From positions 1-30,046 of the forward strand of contig CAKTYE010000027.1 in the NCBI GenBank assembly GCA_934631985.1: a DNA stretch of 30,046 nt, given 5' to 3'. The notes under the pieces are model-generated. The model was not told where the DNA came from, did no database searches, and saw only the letters and a program-made list of their open reading frames with translations. Position numbers and translations under genes: made by a program. Source of the DNA: an uncultured Clostridia bacterium (GTDB lineage: Bacteria; Bacillota; Clostridia; Christensenellales; Aristaeellaceae). This document shows positions 29,703 to 30,046 of this stretch, piece after piece (positions within the stretch are counted from its first letter, which is position 1; every line of letters starts with the position of its first letter).

Positions 29703-29716
29703 CTTTATCCATTCAT

Positions 29717-30046
29717 TTAGTCCATCAACTCGTAAGCGCCATTCTTGATGATGTATACCTTCGGCTCCTTGTTGACTTCGCCGCTGGCAGACCAGGTGGA
29801 AACACCGGTCAGGCCATCCACCGTCAGGGTCTGGAACTGGTCAATCATCTTGTCGCAGGCGTCCTCAGCGGAGGTGTCGGTGGTGATGCCGGCAGCAACC
29901 GCAGCGTTGTACAGGGCATAGATGCCGTCATAAGCATCCGCGGCGAACTGGTTGGGGGTCTCGCCGTACTTCTCCTGATACTTGGCAACAAAGCTCACGG
30001 TCTTTTCATCCGTGCCGAAAGCAGAGAAGGGAGCCAGCAGCATCAG
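29717..30046 (-). CDS. livJ: Branched-chain amino-acid-binding protein, C-terminal part
   Basis: Only the last 109 residues are in the window; the gene continues beyond its right edge. The segment FVAKYQEKYGETPNQFAADAYDGIYALYNA and the closing STWSASGEVNKEPKVYIIKNGAYELMD are typical for the C-terminal lobe of type I periplasmic binding proteins of the leucine/isoleucine/valine group. It is the first known gene of the liv cluster and captures the amino acid outside the membrane. The signal peptide and promoter are not visible here. Confidence 0.9.
   Translation of the reverse strand: MMLLAPFSAFGTDEKTVSFVAKYQEKYGETPNQFAADAYDGIYALYNAAVAAGITTDTSAEDACDKMIDQFQTLTVDGLTGVSTWSASGEVNKEPKVYIIKNGAYELMD

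Overview
The window looks like a chromosomal segment of a GC-rich, anaerobic, spore-forming member of the Clostridia. The support is a SCIFF (six cysteines in forty-five residues) precursor with its radical SAM maturase, the spore genes yabP, yabQ and a pdaB-like deacetylase, a collagen-like exosporium-type protein, a BceAB-type peptide transporter, and glycerol-3-phosphate-type FAD enzymes of the firmicute form. The family cannot be fixed from sequence alone. TTG starts with strong Shine-Dalgarno (SD) sites recur (scfB, the GlpA-like gene, the HAD gene), so start calls often differ from the first ATG.

Layout. 1-3265 (+): a small two-hairpin repeat, two tandem polyamine-binding-protein paralogues of equal length separated by a strongly structured intergenic element, and a secreted YbjN-like protein. 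3348-5684 (+): a TIGR04086 membrane protein, then the SCIFF peptide scfA under a near-consensus promoter, a hairpin-rich 300-base gap ending in a terminator, and the maturase scfB. 5823-7390 (-): pdaB-like deacetylase and a two-OB-fold SSB-like protein in one operon. 7759-8691 (+): a secreted protein with four SH3b repeats. 8844-9640 (-): a more AT-rich patch with a TIGR04076 protein, a DUF6199-like membrane protein and an overlapping 52-codon frame. 9697-11748 (-): ppx/gppA, divIC, yabQ and yabP, the last three in the classical yabP-yabQ-divIC order. A peptide-binding-protein gene remnant, cut at both ends beside terminator hairpins, sits just upstream of yabP.

13014-17739 (-): dipeptidase pepV, then a three-gene operon of a GlpA-like FAD oxidoreductase, a pyridine-nucleotide FAD oxidoreductase and a DUF1667 four-cysteine protein. 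18096-19997 (+): a collagen-like Gly-X-Thr protein behind a consensus-like sigma-K promoter, followed by a glycosyltransferase with a repeat-rich C-terminal half. Together they look like an exosporium glycoprotein module. 20095-22873 (+): a BceAB-type antimicrobial-peptide transporter preceded by an inverted repeat matching the BceR-type operator, which overlaps the stop codon of the glycosyltransferase. 22995-23675 (+): a YjjG-type HAD hydrolase. 23815-25752 (-): aconitase with a consensus promoter and a palindrome at the start site. 25983-30046 (-): a branched-chain amino-acid transporter, livJ (partial)-livH-livM-livG-livF, with an inverted repeat over the internal livH promoter.

Most operon ends carry recognisable intrinsic terminators. 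No rRNA, tRNA, CRISPR array, complete insertion sequence or prophage gene was seen. The most unusual parts are the SCIFF peptide with extra cysteine and long C-terminal tail, the structured elements at 1237-1368 and 4120-4301, the sporulation-timed collagen/glycosyltransferase module, and the operator/promoter architectures before bceAB, livH, pepV and acn.
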